Below, one piece after another: positions 11,111 through 23,031 of a stretch of 64,000 nucleotides of DNA (its first letter is position 1; every line of letters begins with the position of its first letter). The notes under the pieces were generated by a model, which searched no databases, had not been told where the DNA came from, and saw nothing but the letters and a program-made list of their open reading frames with translations. The position numbers and the translations under genes were made by a program. The DNA is from Spirometra erinaceieuropaei (Eukaryota > Platyhelminthes > Cestoda > Diphyllobothriidea > Diphyllobothriidae): the NCBI GenBank assembly GCA_902702965.1, contig CACRXP010000570.1:95146-159145 (forward strand). Direction: 5' to 3'.

Positions 11111-12105
11111 CAGTGCGTGACCTATCTCATGAAATGTTGGCTGAAATTCTGAAATGCGTTTTTGATTAGGAAGGATTACTGGGTCGCGGTTGTAATACTG
11201 ATTATCTTAAAGCACACTCTTATAACATTTTGGACTCGGCAGGATGTCGGCTTTTAAATGCACTTCTTTTCAATCTCCTGTAGAAAGCGTGCTCGGTAAA
11301 AAATGACTACTTATCTAGCATGCATTTTTCCCATTGATTTTCAATGGTCTTGGAAATTCAAATATATTTTATAGAAACCATAGACAAAAATACGCTTTCT
11401 TTTAGTCAATCAATAGAGAATCACGTCTTTTTTATATTTTATACTTAGGGAAGGAGTATAATTAGGTTGTAAAAAAGTTTCTAATTGCCGAATAATTTGG
11501 AGCCTGATCATTCGTTGCATTAGCGCTTAGTGATTTCAGTCTACAAGGTGCATGCGTTCCGCGTAAAGAAAATCACATATTTTTCTATGCCATTAAAGAG
11601 ATATCATACAGGGTCCATAAAATTTTGCAATGGATGGGGACCATGTTTTACATTTCATGAGGAGCAGTGGTAAACGGCCAGGTACGATTTTATGTGAATG
11701 GACATTTCGCGGTCTTAAAAAGTCTCATAATTAGAAACTTTTTTAAAACCCACTTATAATTCTTCCTTAAGTATAGACTATAAAGAAGACATGATTCTCT
11801 ATTGATTGACAAAAAGAAAGAATATTTTTGTTTGTGGTTTCAATAAAATATATTTGAATTTCCAAGACCATCGAAAATCAATGGGAAAAATGCATGCTAC
11901 TTAAGTAGTCATTTTTTTTACCCAGCACGCTTTCTACAGGAGATTGAAAAAAGTGCATTTAAAAGCCGACATCCTGCCGAGTCTAAATTGTTATAAGAGT
12001 ATGCTTTAAGATAATCAGTATTAAAACCGCGACCAAGTAATCCTTCCTAATCAAAAACGCATTTCAGAATTTCAGCCAACATTTCGTGAGATAGGTCACG
12101 CACTG
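11111..12105. mobile_element. Fold-back inverted-repeat element, copy 1 (995 bp)
   Basis: It is flanked by TA on both sides (11109-11110 and 12106-12107). The ends read CAGTGCGTGACCTATCTCAT and, inverted, CAGTGCGTGACCTATCTCAC. Arms of roughly 400 bp pair across a short centre. The TA target and CAGT termini suggest a non-autonomous relative of Tc1/mariner elements; no transposase is coded. Confidence 0.88.
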
Positions 12106-12679
12106 TAGGTTTTTTTCGTCGGCGCATTTCGTCACTTCCATTTTTATAAATGCATCCGACAGGCCGCAGTTAAGCACTTGTAATATTTAAGAGGCCTGAA
12201 GACATATAGTCAAATCTTGTTGCTTCCTTTAATTATGGGGTTTATGTTGGCTTGTTTCCAATCCAAATGCAGAACCCCCGCCTCCAATGACGCTTTAAGC
12301 ACTTTGGAGAGGCGGAAGGCCGGTTAGTAGGCGAGTGAGTCCAACACCTTTGCAGAGATACCACTTGGATTAGGTGAGCCAGTGGCCGTAGATGTCCCGA
12401 CGCTTTCCTTGGTTAACCTATCGTTGTGATACCCTTCTAGCCATGATGCGAGTTATCCCAGCGGGAGTATTTAGTAGTCCCTCGAAAATGGGTTGCCAGT
12501 ATGAGGATGCGATTGCAGGGATGTTAGACAGGGAGTAGGTTTCTCATTTCATTTGGCTCTTTGAGCATGGTCGAAGATGGTTTTTCGGTTTAACTGAACT
12601 TTTTTGACTCAGGTTAGATAAAAGGTTGCACGGTCCTCGTCAGTTGTGCTGCAACACTTGTTTCGCTTGTTTTTTTTTA
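12106..12679. other. No feature recognised
   Basis: The sequence between the fold-back element and the LINE shows no gene and no repeat that I could match elsewhere in the window. Confidence 0.4.
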
Positions 12680-14370
12680 AAACTCAGGTAAGAGTTGGGA
12701 CTGTGGGACTGTTGGGACTGTCGGACAGTACAAATAAGGCTGAGCACTTTTCTCAATTTTTCCGATCCGTTTTCACAAGAGAAGCAGACTTTACCCCATT
12801 TTATTCTGAGAACATGAGAGATCCCACTATCGAAAATATTGTGTTTCGAGAAGAAGCGATTTTGGAAGAACTGAAAAGCTTGAAGGAATGTAAATCTCCC
12901 GGTCCGGACGAGATCCCAGCAAAGCTGCTCTTTGAGCTTGCCCATCAGCTGGCCAAGCCACCATCCTTTCTGTGCCAGAAATCGTTTGATGCTGGAATTC
13001 TTCCCACAGACTGGAAGACGGCCCACATTACACCCCTTTACAAAAGCGGTAGTCGTGCCCTGGCGACAAACTACAGACCCGTCAGTCTGACATCAATCTG
13101 CTGCAAAGTGATGGAGAAAACCATCAAAAAGGCTTTGATGGTTTACTTGGAAACCCACAACCTTTTGTCTAATGCACAATATGGTTTCCGTAGGGGAAGA
13201 TCATGTGTTACGAACTTGCTATACACAATGCAAAGTTGGACACGAGCACTGGACGCAAAACACACCGTGCATGTTGCCTATATTGATTTCCGGAAGGCGT
13301 TTGACAGTGTTCCGCACCAGCGTCTCCTACACAAGTTGAGAATTATGGGCATCGGTAGCAAGCTTCTCAAATGGATCGAAAATTTCCTTGTCGGCCGCTC
13401 CCAAATTGTCTGCGTAGAACAACAGCAATCAAGGTGCACCTTCATAGAGAGTGGGGTCCCACAGGGCTCGGTGCTCAGACCAACCCTCTTTCTCTTGTTC
13501 GTCAATGATTGCGTAGATGGGTTGGACTGTGATTGTGCCATGTTTGCGGATGACATAAAAATCTGGAAAGTCATCCAGAATGCTGCCGATGAGATCAACT
13601 TCCAAGAAAATCTTTGTCGATTGGACGAGTGGTCCCGCAGATGGCTCTTGTCCTTCAATTTGAACAAATGCGCCATTCTGCGCCTCGGAAATCAGACCCC
13701 TAGTACGCGGCAATACCATCTGAACGGAATGCCACTCCGAGAAGCAGAAACTCAGAAAGATCTCGGAGTTTGGGTTGCAGACAGCCTAAAGCCTTCTACA
13801 CAATGCTGTAAGGCGGCCAAGGCCGCAACGTCAATGCTATTTGCCATCAAGCGGGCATTCGTAGTTTTCGATGAAGACTGCTTCACCAAAGTCTTCGGCA
13901 CGTTTATAAGGCCCCATCTCGAATATGCAATTCAGGCCTGGAGACCGTGGACTCACCAGGATTACGATCTGCTCGAAAGGGTGCAGAGACGAGCAACAAA
14001 ATTAATAAGAGGTCAAAGTGCACTACCATACGAGATCCGCCTAACTAACCTTAATCTCTATCCTCTGAGTTATAAGCAGTTGCGCGGAGACATGATACAA
14101 ACTTTCCGTATCGTGCGCGGCTTGGATTGTGCCCTTCAGCGCGATGACTTTTTCCAACTCGCCATTACAACTCACCTCCGGGGACATCCCTTCAAGCTAC
14201 GTGTGCCACAGGGTAGACTGAATGTGAGAAAATATTTCTTCTCCAACCGTGTCGTGGAACGGTGGAATAACCAGCCCGAGACGGTTGTTATGTCTCAATC
14301 TGTGGAGACATTTAAATGTAGCCTTGACAGATATATGCTGCAGCAACAAGCGGACTATGTGACTTTTTAG
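12646..14370 (+). CDS. LINE ORF2 fragment: reverse transcriptase, open frame
   Basis: The 574-codon frame carries a full non-LTR reverse transcriptase: SPGPDEIPAKLL, ITPLYKSGS, NYRPVSLTS, QYGFRRGRSC, AYIDFRKAFDSVPH, SGVPQGSVL, catalytic FADD near residue 303, KDLGVWVADSL and LEYAIQAW. This order is that of CR1/Jockey-clade ORF2. In the family an APE endonuclease precedes it; here it is missing, so the copy is 5'-truncated. The first residues coded before about 12685 look like flanking sequence, so the annotated Met is not a native start. The SGVPQGSVL motif is followed by RPTLF where relatives usually have GPxLF. No stop or frameshift is present, suggesting a fairly recent insertion. Confidence 0.9.
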   Translation: MLQHLFRLFFFKTQVRVGTVGLLGLSDSTNKAEHFSQFFRSVFTREADFTPFYSENMRDPTIENIVFREEAILEELKSLKECKSPGPDEIPAKLLFELAHQLAKPPSFLCQKSFDAGILPTDWKTAHITPLYKSGSRALATNYRPVSLTSICCKVMEKTIKKALMVYLETHNLLSNAQYGFRRGRSCVTNLLYTMQSWTRALDAKHTVHVAYIDFRKAFDSVPHQRLLHKLRIMGIGSKLLKWIENFLVGRSQIVCVEQQQSRCTFIESGVPQGSVLRPTLFLLFVNDCVDGLDCDCAMFADDIKIWKVIQNAADEINFQENLCRLDEWSRRWLLSFNLNKCAILRLGNQTPSTRQYHLNGMPLREAETQKDLGVWVADSLKPSTQCCKAAKAATSMLFAIKRAFVVFDEDCFTKVFGTFIRPHLEYAIQAWRPWTHQDYDLLERVQRRATKLIRGQSALPYEIRLTNLNLYPLSYKQLRGDMIQTFRIVRGLDCALQRDDFFQLAITTHLRGHPFKLRVPQGRLNVRKYFFSNRVVERWNNQPETVVMSQSVETFKCSLDRYMLQQQADYVTF

Positions 14371-14520
14371 CCATGAGACCAGTGACATATGTGAATCAAT
14401 GTATGCATTCACTTAATGCTGTAATTTCTTCACATTTTTGCTTGTTTATCGATTTTTTATGTACAAATAGGGGGTTCAAAGGCGTAAGCCTATTTCCCTG
14501 AAATACACTGACTGACTGAC
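12680..14520 (+). mobile_element. 5'-truncated CR1/Jockey-like LINE
   Basis: The element comprises the RT frame and a short 3' UTR of about 150 bases ending in an ACTGACTGACTGAC tandem at about 14507-14519. A short tandem repeat in place of poly(A) is typical of CR1-group 3' ends. The 5' boundary is approximate. Confidence 0.8.
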
Positions 14521-16078
14521 CTTTCTCCAAGTTGCCTCTCTCCCCTTGACTTGTTATCTCAGATGCTTCCGATTGGTATCTGGAGATTCGTAACAACCCC
14601 CTAAGTGAACAAAAGCTTTATATCAGACGGTAAACGGAGGTTTTGAAAAATCCGTGTTTTGATCAGATTTGAGCGTAGTCTTCTAACCTGTATTCGGAAA
14701 GCAGTCTGTAATTCTTGAGTAACCACTTTTCCATATGCATATTTTGTTCGTCGGTCGCCCGAATTTCAGGTTGGAAAGAGATTGTACGGTGGGACACAAA
14801 AACATGGGCCCCTCGTATTACAGGTTGCTTTGCTCTAAATTTCATGTTTATGGTTAGTATTCGGGGATGAGGTTCAGGGAGGGGGTTGTGTCAAGGTTGA
14901 GAGGGACGGGGTAGGTGTTAGAGTTAATGTTTGGTCACGAGGGTAGGTACCCCCCCACGGAATTTAGCGCGAGGCCGCCTGTTGTACGGAGGGTTCATAT
15001 TCTCGTATCCAGACGGTTGTATTCCCATGCGAGAACGCGGTGTTCGCCGTGTCCAAGCCCAGAAAATCAATTCCGTCTTCAGTGAAAGTTCACGCTGTGA
15101 GACTGACGGTCACCACGGAATTGCGTGTCAACTGTAACGCATTCAATGAAAAGCGAACGAAGAGACTGTGCTATGCCTGCTCTTAAGTGTTAAAACCGGA
15201 CGCCAAAGGAAAAATCTACTTGGAGAAGAGTTTTTGTCGACGACAGGACGGTGATGTCGTCCGCCCCTCTTAGGGTAGAAATATCCCACCTCAGATTGCT
15301 CAGTCGCACTTGGACTGTACGCTGTAACAAATCGAACTACAACCTACCTGGGCTAGCTTTATGCGTTGTGTCCTATCACTGGGAGTAAGTTTCAGAATGC
15401 CCGCTAATGAATAGTGTTTATTCAACTTTAAAGGAGTATTAACTTAATTACTAGACGTTCCACAAAATTAGAACACAGCATAGGGGCGTCGCAACCTCCT
15501 TGCGGACCTGATAAGTTGAACTTTATGGCAATATGAATAAACATTTAAAACCCAGGACAAAACGAAAAAATCTTTGGTTCACAAGTGAATAGTCAGTGGA
15601 TCCCAGCATTTTTACGAGAGAACATTTAGTGAAGACGAGTATTTATGCTTATTTCCGGTCAGTGAATGTCTTTTCAAGTATTTTTATATTGTACTATCGT
15701 TTCTAAACAGTCACAAATATAACCCGAGAAAAGGACGACAATAAGGAGTACAGAGGTTGAAAGAAAAGTGGAAATATACAACTATATTAACCTTGAACTT
15801 GGAGAAGAGACAAATTTTCCTCAGCATGCCGGGGAGGAATGGTATTGTTTTATCTGTTTCTAGGACTTGCCATGATATTATCATTATAGTGCTACTGAAG
15901 TACTTGCAAGTAGCGTTAATAAACGTAGGAACACATTTTGGTTCGTGAACGTATGTGTGAGCAAGGATTGCTGTAGACCCTAAGGCGATCACCGGAAGGG
16001 GTGCATATATACTCTATTATTTCAAATAAAAATAACTGTCACCCACCCTTAGAAACTGGTGCATCCTCTGCATATTTA
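14521..16078. other. Unassigned sequence
   Basis: Apart from the GTTAGG-family repeat at 14860-15012 I see no gene. Short frames at 15711-15992 lie on opposite strands of the same stretch and lack family features. Confidence 0.45.
14860..15012 (+). repeat. GTTAGG-family interspersed repeat
   Basis: A G-rich degenerate GGTTAG tract is followed by a segment with GGAATTTAGCGCGAGGCC and ending ATTCTCGTATCC. The same two-part structure recurs at 19997-20165, 54300-54455 and 58505-58680. Confidence 0.6.
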
Positions 16079-17070
16079 CAGTGCGTGACAGATCTCATGA
16101 AATGTTAGCCGAAATTCTGAAATGCGTTTTCGACTAGTAAGGATCACTTGGGTGGGGTCGTAGTACTGATAATCGCGGAGTATTGTCCTATGATACTTGG
16201 GAATCACCATGATGTTGGCTCTTGAATACAATTCTTTGCGACTTCCTGTAAAAATTACACTCGGCAAAAAGGACCGCTTGAGTGGTATGAATTTTTCCCA
16301 TTTATTTTCGGTGGCGTTAAAAACTCAAATATATTTTTTAGAAAACATGCACAAAGTACGCTTTATTTTGCTCATTTTGTATCAAATCACGCCGACTTTA
16401 CATTTGGTACTCGAAGAAGGTGTACCTTTCGGTTTTAAAAAAAGTTCCTAATTGTGAGATTCTTCAAGGCCATGCAGTCTTTATCCCTACAGCCTAAAAA
16501 TCTGTGCGTGGATTAATGCCCCTCATGAAGTGTACAACATAGTCCGCATCCACTGCAGCACTTTACTATCTGTACTTATTTTCTTCATAAAATCATAGAA
16601 AAATACGTGATTTTACTTACGCGGAAGGTATAAACCTTGTAGACGTAAATCGCTATACGCTGCTGCAACGGTTGACCTGGCTCAAAATTATTCTGGAATT
16701 GAAAAACATTTAAAACCTTATCATACCCTCTCTTCGAGTGCAAGCTGTAAAGTTAGTCTGATTTGCCACCAAATGAGTGAATGAAGGCGCGTTTTTATGC
16801 ATGTTTACTATAAAATATATCCGAGTTTTGAATGCCACCGAAAATAAATATGAAAAATCCATACCACTCAAGCGGTCCTTTTTGTCATGTGTAATTTTTA
16901 CAGGAAGTCGCAAAGAATTGCATTCAAGAACCAACATCATGGTGCGTCCCAAGTATCATAGGATCATATTCCGCGATTATCAATATTACGACCCCACCCA
17001 ATTAATCCTTATAAGTCGAAAACGAATTTCAGAATTTTGGCTAACATTTTATGAGATCTGTCACGCACTG
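16079..17070. mobile_element. Fold-back inverted-repeat element, copy 2 (992 bp)
   Basis: It is flanked by TA (16077-16078 and 17071-17072). The ends are CAGTGCGTGACAGATCTCAT and, inverted, CAGTGCGTGACAGATCTCAT. Arms pair inward (for example 16170-16260 with 16890-16990). It has no coding capacity. Confidence 0.9.
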
Positions 17071-17072
17071 TA

Positions 17073-18114
17073 TTGTGGCCATCTCGATGAACACACTTAC
17101 AACTCCCGTCACCCTACCTAGGAAAGGTGTTTTGACTACCAGTAGGCGAAGCCGTGCAGAGCTGTCAGCCAGAGGACGCAAATGCTAAAAAATTCTTTCT
17201 AAACCTAAGACTGTTTACCAGGTTGGCAAGCTTTTTGCTTAGACTTCAAACACGAAAGCTGGTAGATGTCGTCACACAAAAAGCCACTGTGCCACAGTAG
17301 AGGTTACGCAAATAGCACTTCAACCAACATAAAAAGTAAGCGAAAAGAAACAAAGTCACGGGGTTGCTTCGAAGAGCCTTTGTCGTTTTTTATGGCCCTT
17401 TGTTGTGATGTGTGAATTTCTTCCTTATACAGAAATGGTCGGACCCCAACCGTGTGTCCTCGTGAGTTCGAATTTCTTTTTTAACCGAGTGACAGACAGT
17501 GGTCTTTTCCATTTACGCTTATTTGAGATCGCCGAGTGAATATAAAAAGCCGTTTTTGAATTTCTGTAGTTTATGTGTTCAAATTGAAATGTCACGCGCT
17601 AGAGGCAACCGCCTTACGCGAACAACGCCTGGGAACGGGGCTCTGAAAGGAAGGAGAGGGGGACAGGGATTTGCAACGTTCAGGTTCGTGGAAGTGAGAT
17701 CCGAAGCGGAGGACGCTAACGCCCTATACATAGCCTCTTGAAGGAATTGGCGGACGATTATCCCAGAAGGACTGGTTTAGGCACTGTGGATGAGTCGGAC
17801 AATTCACATGACACAAACATCTGCATGACAATGCTAGACATCGATAAGGACCCCGCTAGGCTTTCAGATGTTTAACTTGTATCTTACATATCTAAACATC
17901 GCGCAGACCTCCATTTCGTCGTGTATAGGGATTCTTTAGTGTGTGTAAGGGACAACTGCCCGGCCTGGGTAAGGTTTTCCAGCAATTTGTTTATTTGACA
18001 AATAAATATTTTTTACATTAGGTACATTAATAAACGTGTGCGATATTGACGAACATCTGCTGGGCAGTACAGGGTAAGATATGGTTATGTAGCCCTACCT
18101 GATGGAAAAAATAA
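17073..18114. other. No gene recognised
   Basis: Only an 80-codon frame at 17499-17741, without recognisable features, and AT-rich stretches. Confidence 0.45.
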
Positions 18115-18190
18115 TGTTAGAGTTAGGGTTAGGGGTTGGAGTTGGGGCTAGGTTTAGGGTCCAGGGTTAGGGGTTAGGGCTAGAAGTTAG
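18115..18190 (+). repeat. Telomere-like GTTAGGG tract
   Basis: Degenerate TTAGGG units alternate with GGAGTTGGGG. It is interstitial and belongs to the dispersed GTTAGG family rather than to a chromosome end. Confidence 0.75.
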
Positions 18191-18310
18191 TGCAACTACT
18201 TCTCGACCACTCAAAGTACAGCCGCGCACTCCCAGTGGCTTTTCGTTCCGCATACAACTACTTGACCTCGTCACCTGTGCGTTCCTCGGCTCCACCTGTA
18301 AAAACTTCTA

Positions 18311-18604
18311 TTACCACCGGTCCCCTACTACAGGTGGCTGGGCTTTGTCTACTTCAGGTGGGACTACATAACTACATCTGACCCAGGACAGTTCTGTTTG
18401 AAACAAGGGTGCCCAACTTCGGCCAGACTGAGTCTTCCCCACCAGAAAGATTGAAAACTTATAGTTTGGAGGAAAATCAAAAGTGGGCTCCGGAAACTCT
18501 CCAATCATTTTGCTGCATTTTTCATCAAAAATTATTACACTTCCCGTTTCTTGCCTGTCCGTTCGCTGCTGTTGCGGAAACTTGATCGTGTCCGCTTTCA
18601 ACAC
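18311..18604 (-). pseudogene. Possible fragment of an inositol 5-phosphatase-like gene
   Basis: The minus-strand frame contains IGEFPEPTFDFPPNYKF, which resembles the F.EP.I.FPPTYKF motif of inositol-polyphosphate 5-phosphatases. The PAWCDRILW motif that should follow is at best decayed. No clear splice sites frame it and no other 5-phosphatase exon is seen, so chance similarity is quite possible. Confidence 0.25.
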
Positions 18605-19996
18605 CGCAAAAAAGCGTAGTTACAGTTTGCGACCTCCTAAATGGCAAGGCAAATTCCATCCGTCCACGGCTATGAATGTTGCCACAAAGTCAATGAAGTT
18701 GCTGAGAATTCCATGAATGAAGATGATTCTAGAGAAATCAGCCAGCAGTGAAGGCTAAATCAAGAACAAAACCAGGCCACCTGTTTCGTCCTTCGGGCGA
18801 CGGGGCGTAGGGGAGGAAAAGATTGGCTCGCAAAGATGGAGGGCGTTTGATATTGTGGGCAAATTAGAAATGAATAGATCAGGTCCAGGGTTAGCTCTTG
18901 TGACACTACAGCCAGTCAGCCATCATTTTGCCGCTGTTATTCAGTATCGATGAAGAGAATAGATTCCGAACATGGAGATCTAATTAGGTAGGCCAGTGTC
19001 TTTCGAAAGACATCCCTTACGTCGACATTGCCCTCAGGAACTTCTCAATACTGGCTCTGGAAGGGCAGAATAAGGATTCGTCTAGTTCGCCCGCGTGCTC
19101 TGACTCTCTGTCAGTCTTCCGCAGTTTCATCGAGAACTGTAATCAGGTTTTTCTCTTCCTATTCTTACCTACCGGTCAGAATTTGGTTTGTTATCTCTGG
19201 GTCAGCTGCCATCATTTCAAAAGCTCTCTTACTTCAGACCCTGATCTTGAAATTGATGGTGAGCGGCAGAGCAGTTTATCAGCGAGCGAGAACTCGAAAA
19301 GTCAGACGAATAAACTCCTTTTTCTAGCGATCGCAACTAATTCTTTGGCAGTTCCGGCTGCCCGTCGATATCAGTACTCTCTCACCACATCCCTACTCGC
19401 CGAAATCGCCCACGGGACGGATATGGACCCGATGGACGTCAACTGCACACATGCGTTCTTGCTATCCATTCGGGTCTGACGTACTGCCTCTGTCGAAAGT
19501 CGGGTCTACACGTCTTTGCTCCTCCTACTCGCCTACGCAGGAATCTTCATCCGTATCCCCTTGACTATTACTATCGGTTCCACCACCAAGAGTGTCTCCT
19601 GCATTTGTGTTATCCATCTGGTGCTTAATCATTCAACAATCAAGTTTCCGGCACTAAAGAGAAGCTAACGGAGATCTTCGGTCGACCTCATAGTTGAATG
19701 ATGGCATCCGCGTGCGCTGAGCCAATTTGGGAGGATTTCATGGGATTCAGTCCCTGCCACATGGGGCACAATTTCACCTGTGCTATGGAACTTTGTATGA
19801 CGGTGTTGAATAACCCCTTGCAGGGGGACACAGTCTTTCCAGCTCACACCCAGACATTCCATGCGCTTCGCACATTATCGCCTCCGGTACTGCAGGCGTT
19901 ATCTCTGCAGGGTTCACGGTGGCTCATTCTACTGTCCCACAGGAGGCCGGAGAGGGGGTGAACCAAGATTATGAGGTTAGTTATCAATGACGCCGG
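18605..19996. other. No gene recognised
   Basis: Several plus-strand frames of 77-99 codons (18483-18716, 19028-19327, 19183-19479, 19698-19961) overlap or follow each other in different frames. None shows a recognisable domain. Confidence 0.4.
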
Positions 19997-20165
19997 TCGA
20001 ACACGGGAATATGGACCCCCTGTGCCACAAGCGGCTTTGCGCTAGATTCTGTGGGAGGGGGGGTGGAGTGGCTATTACTGTACCCCAACTGTAACCCTGA
20101 CACTAACCCTCATACTCTTGACTCTCCTAACTCCAACCACCCAACACTAACCCAACCTTCACCTC
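19997..20165 (-). repeat. GTTAGG-family interspersed repeat
   Basis: On the plus strand it runs ACACGGGAATA, then TTTGCGCTAGATTC, then CTAACCC-like units. Reversed, this is the same layout as 14860-15012. Confidence 0.65.
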
Positions 20166-22981
20166 GGAATTTAGGGCAAGACCATCTGTAATATGTTGGG
20201 CTCCATATTTCCGTGCAATACCATAAAGGCCTTAAAGGATAATAGAAACGCACAAGAATTAGAGTGCGCTATCACAGACTGTCTCCCGCCACCACGAAGA
20301 ACTCACGTTTTCCTCCAATTATCGTGCATACCTCAAAACTGACGCCCAAGTGTAGATAATAAAATTTACGGGAAGACACAAGTCGGCAAATGGGATCTGT
20401 AGTGGACAGCCATAATGGCTACGTCACGCCTCTCGCTAGCGTCTGCACCTACGTTCTGGCGACAGCCTGCTATGGCACGCAAGTCTGCCCGGTTTCAATT
20501 TGTCTCGTTGCAATTCACTGTCTGCACCACACATTCGGTCAATTTTCTGCCTGCACCACGCGAGGCTTGTCACTACCTTCGCGTGGGCTCGGAGCCAATC
20601 AACGCACCTTATATCGCTGGTTGCTACATTGGCGGGCACAGCCAGACCACTAGCATAAACAGTCTGCCACGACACTTTTGCAGCGGCGACCTTCGCGACA
20701 CAAGACTCGTCGCTCTCGCGGATGCCGCCTCCGCGGCGCCGGACGCATCCTCGTCCGGTTGCCAACTTTCCCCTTCACTATTCTGTACAGAATAAAATGT
20801 CCTAACCAAATGGCGTCCTGCTTCTAACAACTTGGGATATGGCCTGAAGTTGTGGCGTACTGAGCGTACACCATCACCGCTTAGTCGCTACAATCCCAAA
20901 ACCCTTATGCTTCGTACTTAAACCCAATTTGCCCTTCCTGGCGAGGAAAACGTGAATGGTTAAGTCGTCAAGGGATGAGTCTGTTTTAAATATCAAGTAC
21001 GGGTCATTGCTGGGGACTACGGGCGTCCCTTATTGTGCTGCAAGTATTGAACTCTGTTAGTTTGGTGGGGTTGGAGGAAGCTCATCTTAGACAACAAGGA
21101 GGAGATGCATCTCCACGCCCAGAAGTACTATGTTTTGTACGATTAACAAACTCATGAAGTGCTGAAGACTTGGAACCACGATCAGAAAAGAAACTTGTGT
21201 TCCCGCTTTAGTCCTATACGACGTCTAGCAAGGTTTCCACTGCTCCAAAATCTGATACTACAAGTCTATTAAGTGTACGTGTATGAAGCCGAGTCGCGAA
21301 GAGTTTTGAAAGTTTGATCATCGCCAATGACGACGTCCACCACTGCTCCACAACAGCAGGGGTGAGTTGTGCGCGAATTTGTTAGTAGTGAGTCCGGCAA
21401 AGGAAAGGAGGCTGGACTGACCACTTCGAGCTGATTTTGGATCCCCAGTTGACCATCCATCTCCTTACTTCAGATCCTGCGGGCATGACCTCGGAACACG
21501 GGCTATTTGATAAATCAGAGCTAAGTTAAACACACTGTCATTGAACCGCAGTATCGCCGCCCTGTTGACTACGATTGGGAGCATTCGGTCGCATCGAAAG
21601 GACAGTCGTCGGTCTAGCCTGGTGGTAGAATGAAAAGCCAGCAAATTCATGTTTGTCCCGATCCCTCACAGGACTTACGAAATCCGATCCTAAATCAAGG
21701 TTGTAGCTCGTAGATTTTGAGGATGCCTCTCACGCCATCCAAGAAACTTATATTTTGCCGTCCATACAATTTTCCAAGAGGTCCAGTGGTTGGATAGTCC
21801 GCCCCTCCTAATCGATGATGAAAACCGTTATCGGATTGTGCTTATGAGCTACGTGGTGAATGCAGAGCTACGATGGTTAGCGTTTATAGGCATTGCTAAG
21901 TCCCCTGTAATATCAGTCCTTGCCCTAGACGCAGGCCGATAACAGAGCATTTTAACGTACTGTGGACTGTGCCGGCGGAATTGATCGGGGAATTAGTGTT
22001 GAGCGTTTCGAGGTGGACACTAGAATGTTCAGACAGGGCGATCCGGGCCCGGAGGGTTCGCTCACAATGCAACCTCGTGACGATGGTTTTCCGCGGCAGC
22101 GTCAAATCCGAGTTGCTTTCTCTTGATAGCGGTGCGATGGATGCGAAGGTTCTTCATGCAGGTCAGTGCAAAGCTTAACAGTGTGGTGACAGCGAAGACA
22201 CCCAGGAAGGCGTTAGAGGCTGACAAACTGTTCCTCGAAATTTCAATTTTGCCTTTTCACCGTTTCTCCTTTGCCTCCTGCGCTCGTTTGGCATGGGAAG
22301 TTGCAGTCTTACTTTGCACACCAGGTCGCCATGGCTGCGAATCTTGTGCTAGATGCTTCCAAGCCTCCTGAGTCGTCCCCGGGGTGTTTGAGCAAAGAGT
22401 TTAACGCGTCTTGATGCCGTTGCTCCCATCTTCCTTGTATGAAATAACCTGCAGCAAGGATTATATAGAAAAGCTGCTTCGATGGGCGTTGATTTAGCAT
22501 CCTCACGACGTAGTTGCATTGTCGTAGTTTGATTTGCACTTTCACTGCAAATGCTCCCAGAATGTCAGTCTGGCAACACTGTCCGCGTCTACCCGAGAAG
22601 TGAATGGTCTGAAAATGAAGAGATTGTCCATTTTCGGCAAAGATGCAGTGACAGAGTTCCAGTAGTCTTAAAACTCGTCTTTCGGATAGTCAAGGCTGGT
22701 TGTCGTGAGGGAATAAATGCTGATAACTTGGCCGATTTTCCCCCAAAGATAAGTCATGGTGTGATGGGTCAAAAGTTGCTCTCGGACGGGTAACCGACGT
22801 TTGGCAGATATAATACTAGGCGACGACCTCCCCCCCACCTTGTACCGTTCATAAGGAAACCGTTCCGGGTACGCGATCCCCCACTTGGTCATCTTGTTTT
22901 GTGAAATCTGTTCTTATCTGAGAAACTAACAGGGGACAAAAACGACGCCTTGGTCGTTGGGTTAACTTAGAGACGATGCAT
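20166..22981. other. No gene recognised
   Basis: This 2.8-kb stretch contains short overlapping frames on both strands (for example 20390-20795) without family features and no repeat I could match elsewhere. Confidence 0.4.
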
Positions 22982-23031
22982 GCAGTATGTTATTACCGAC
23001 AAAGACAAGGAAGACTGGAATGGCCATTTCT
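22982..23031 (-). repeat. SINE family B tail fragment
   Basis: About 50 bases match the tail of the SINE at 9384-9548, including TTATTACCGACAAAGACAAG. The tRNA-like head is absent. Confidence 0.7.

Noticed and set aside
18115..18190. A chromosome end or telomere
   Set aside because: Units are degenerate, short, and followed by unrelated sequence; the same tract occurs at several places in both orientations.
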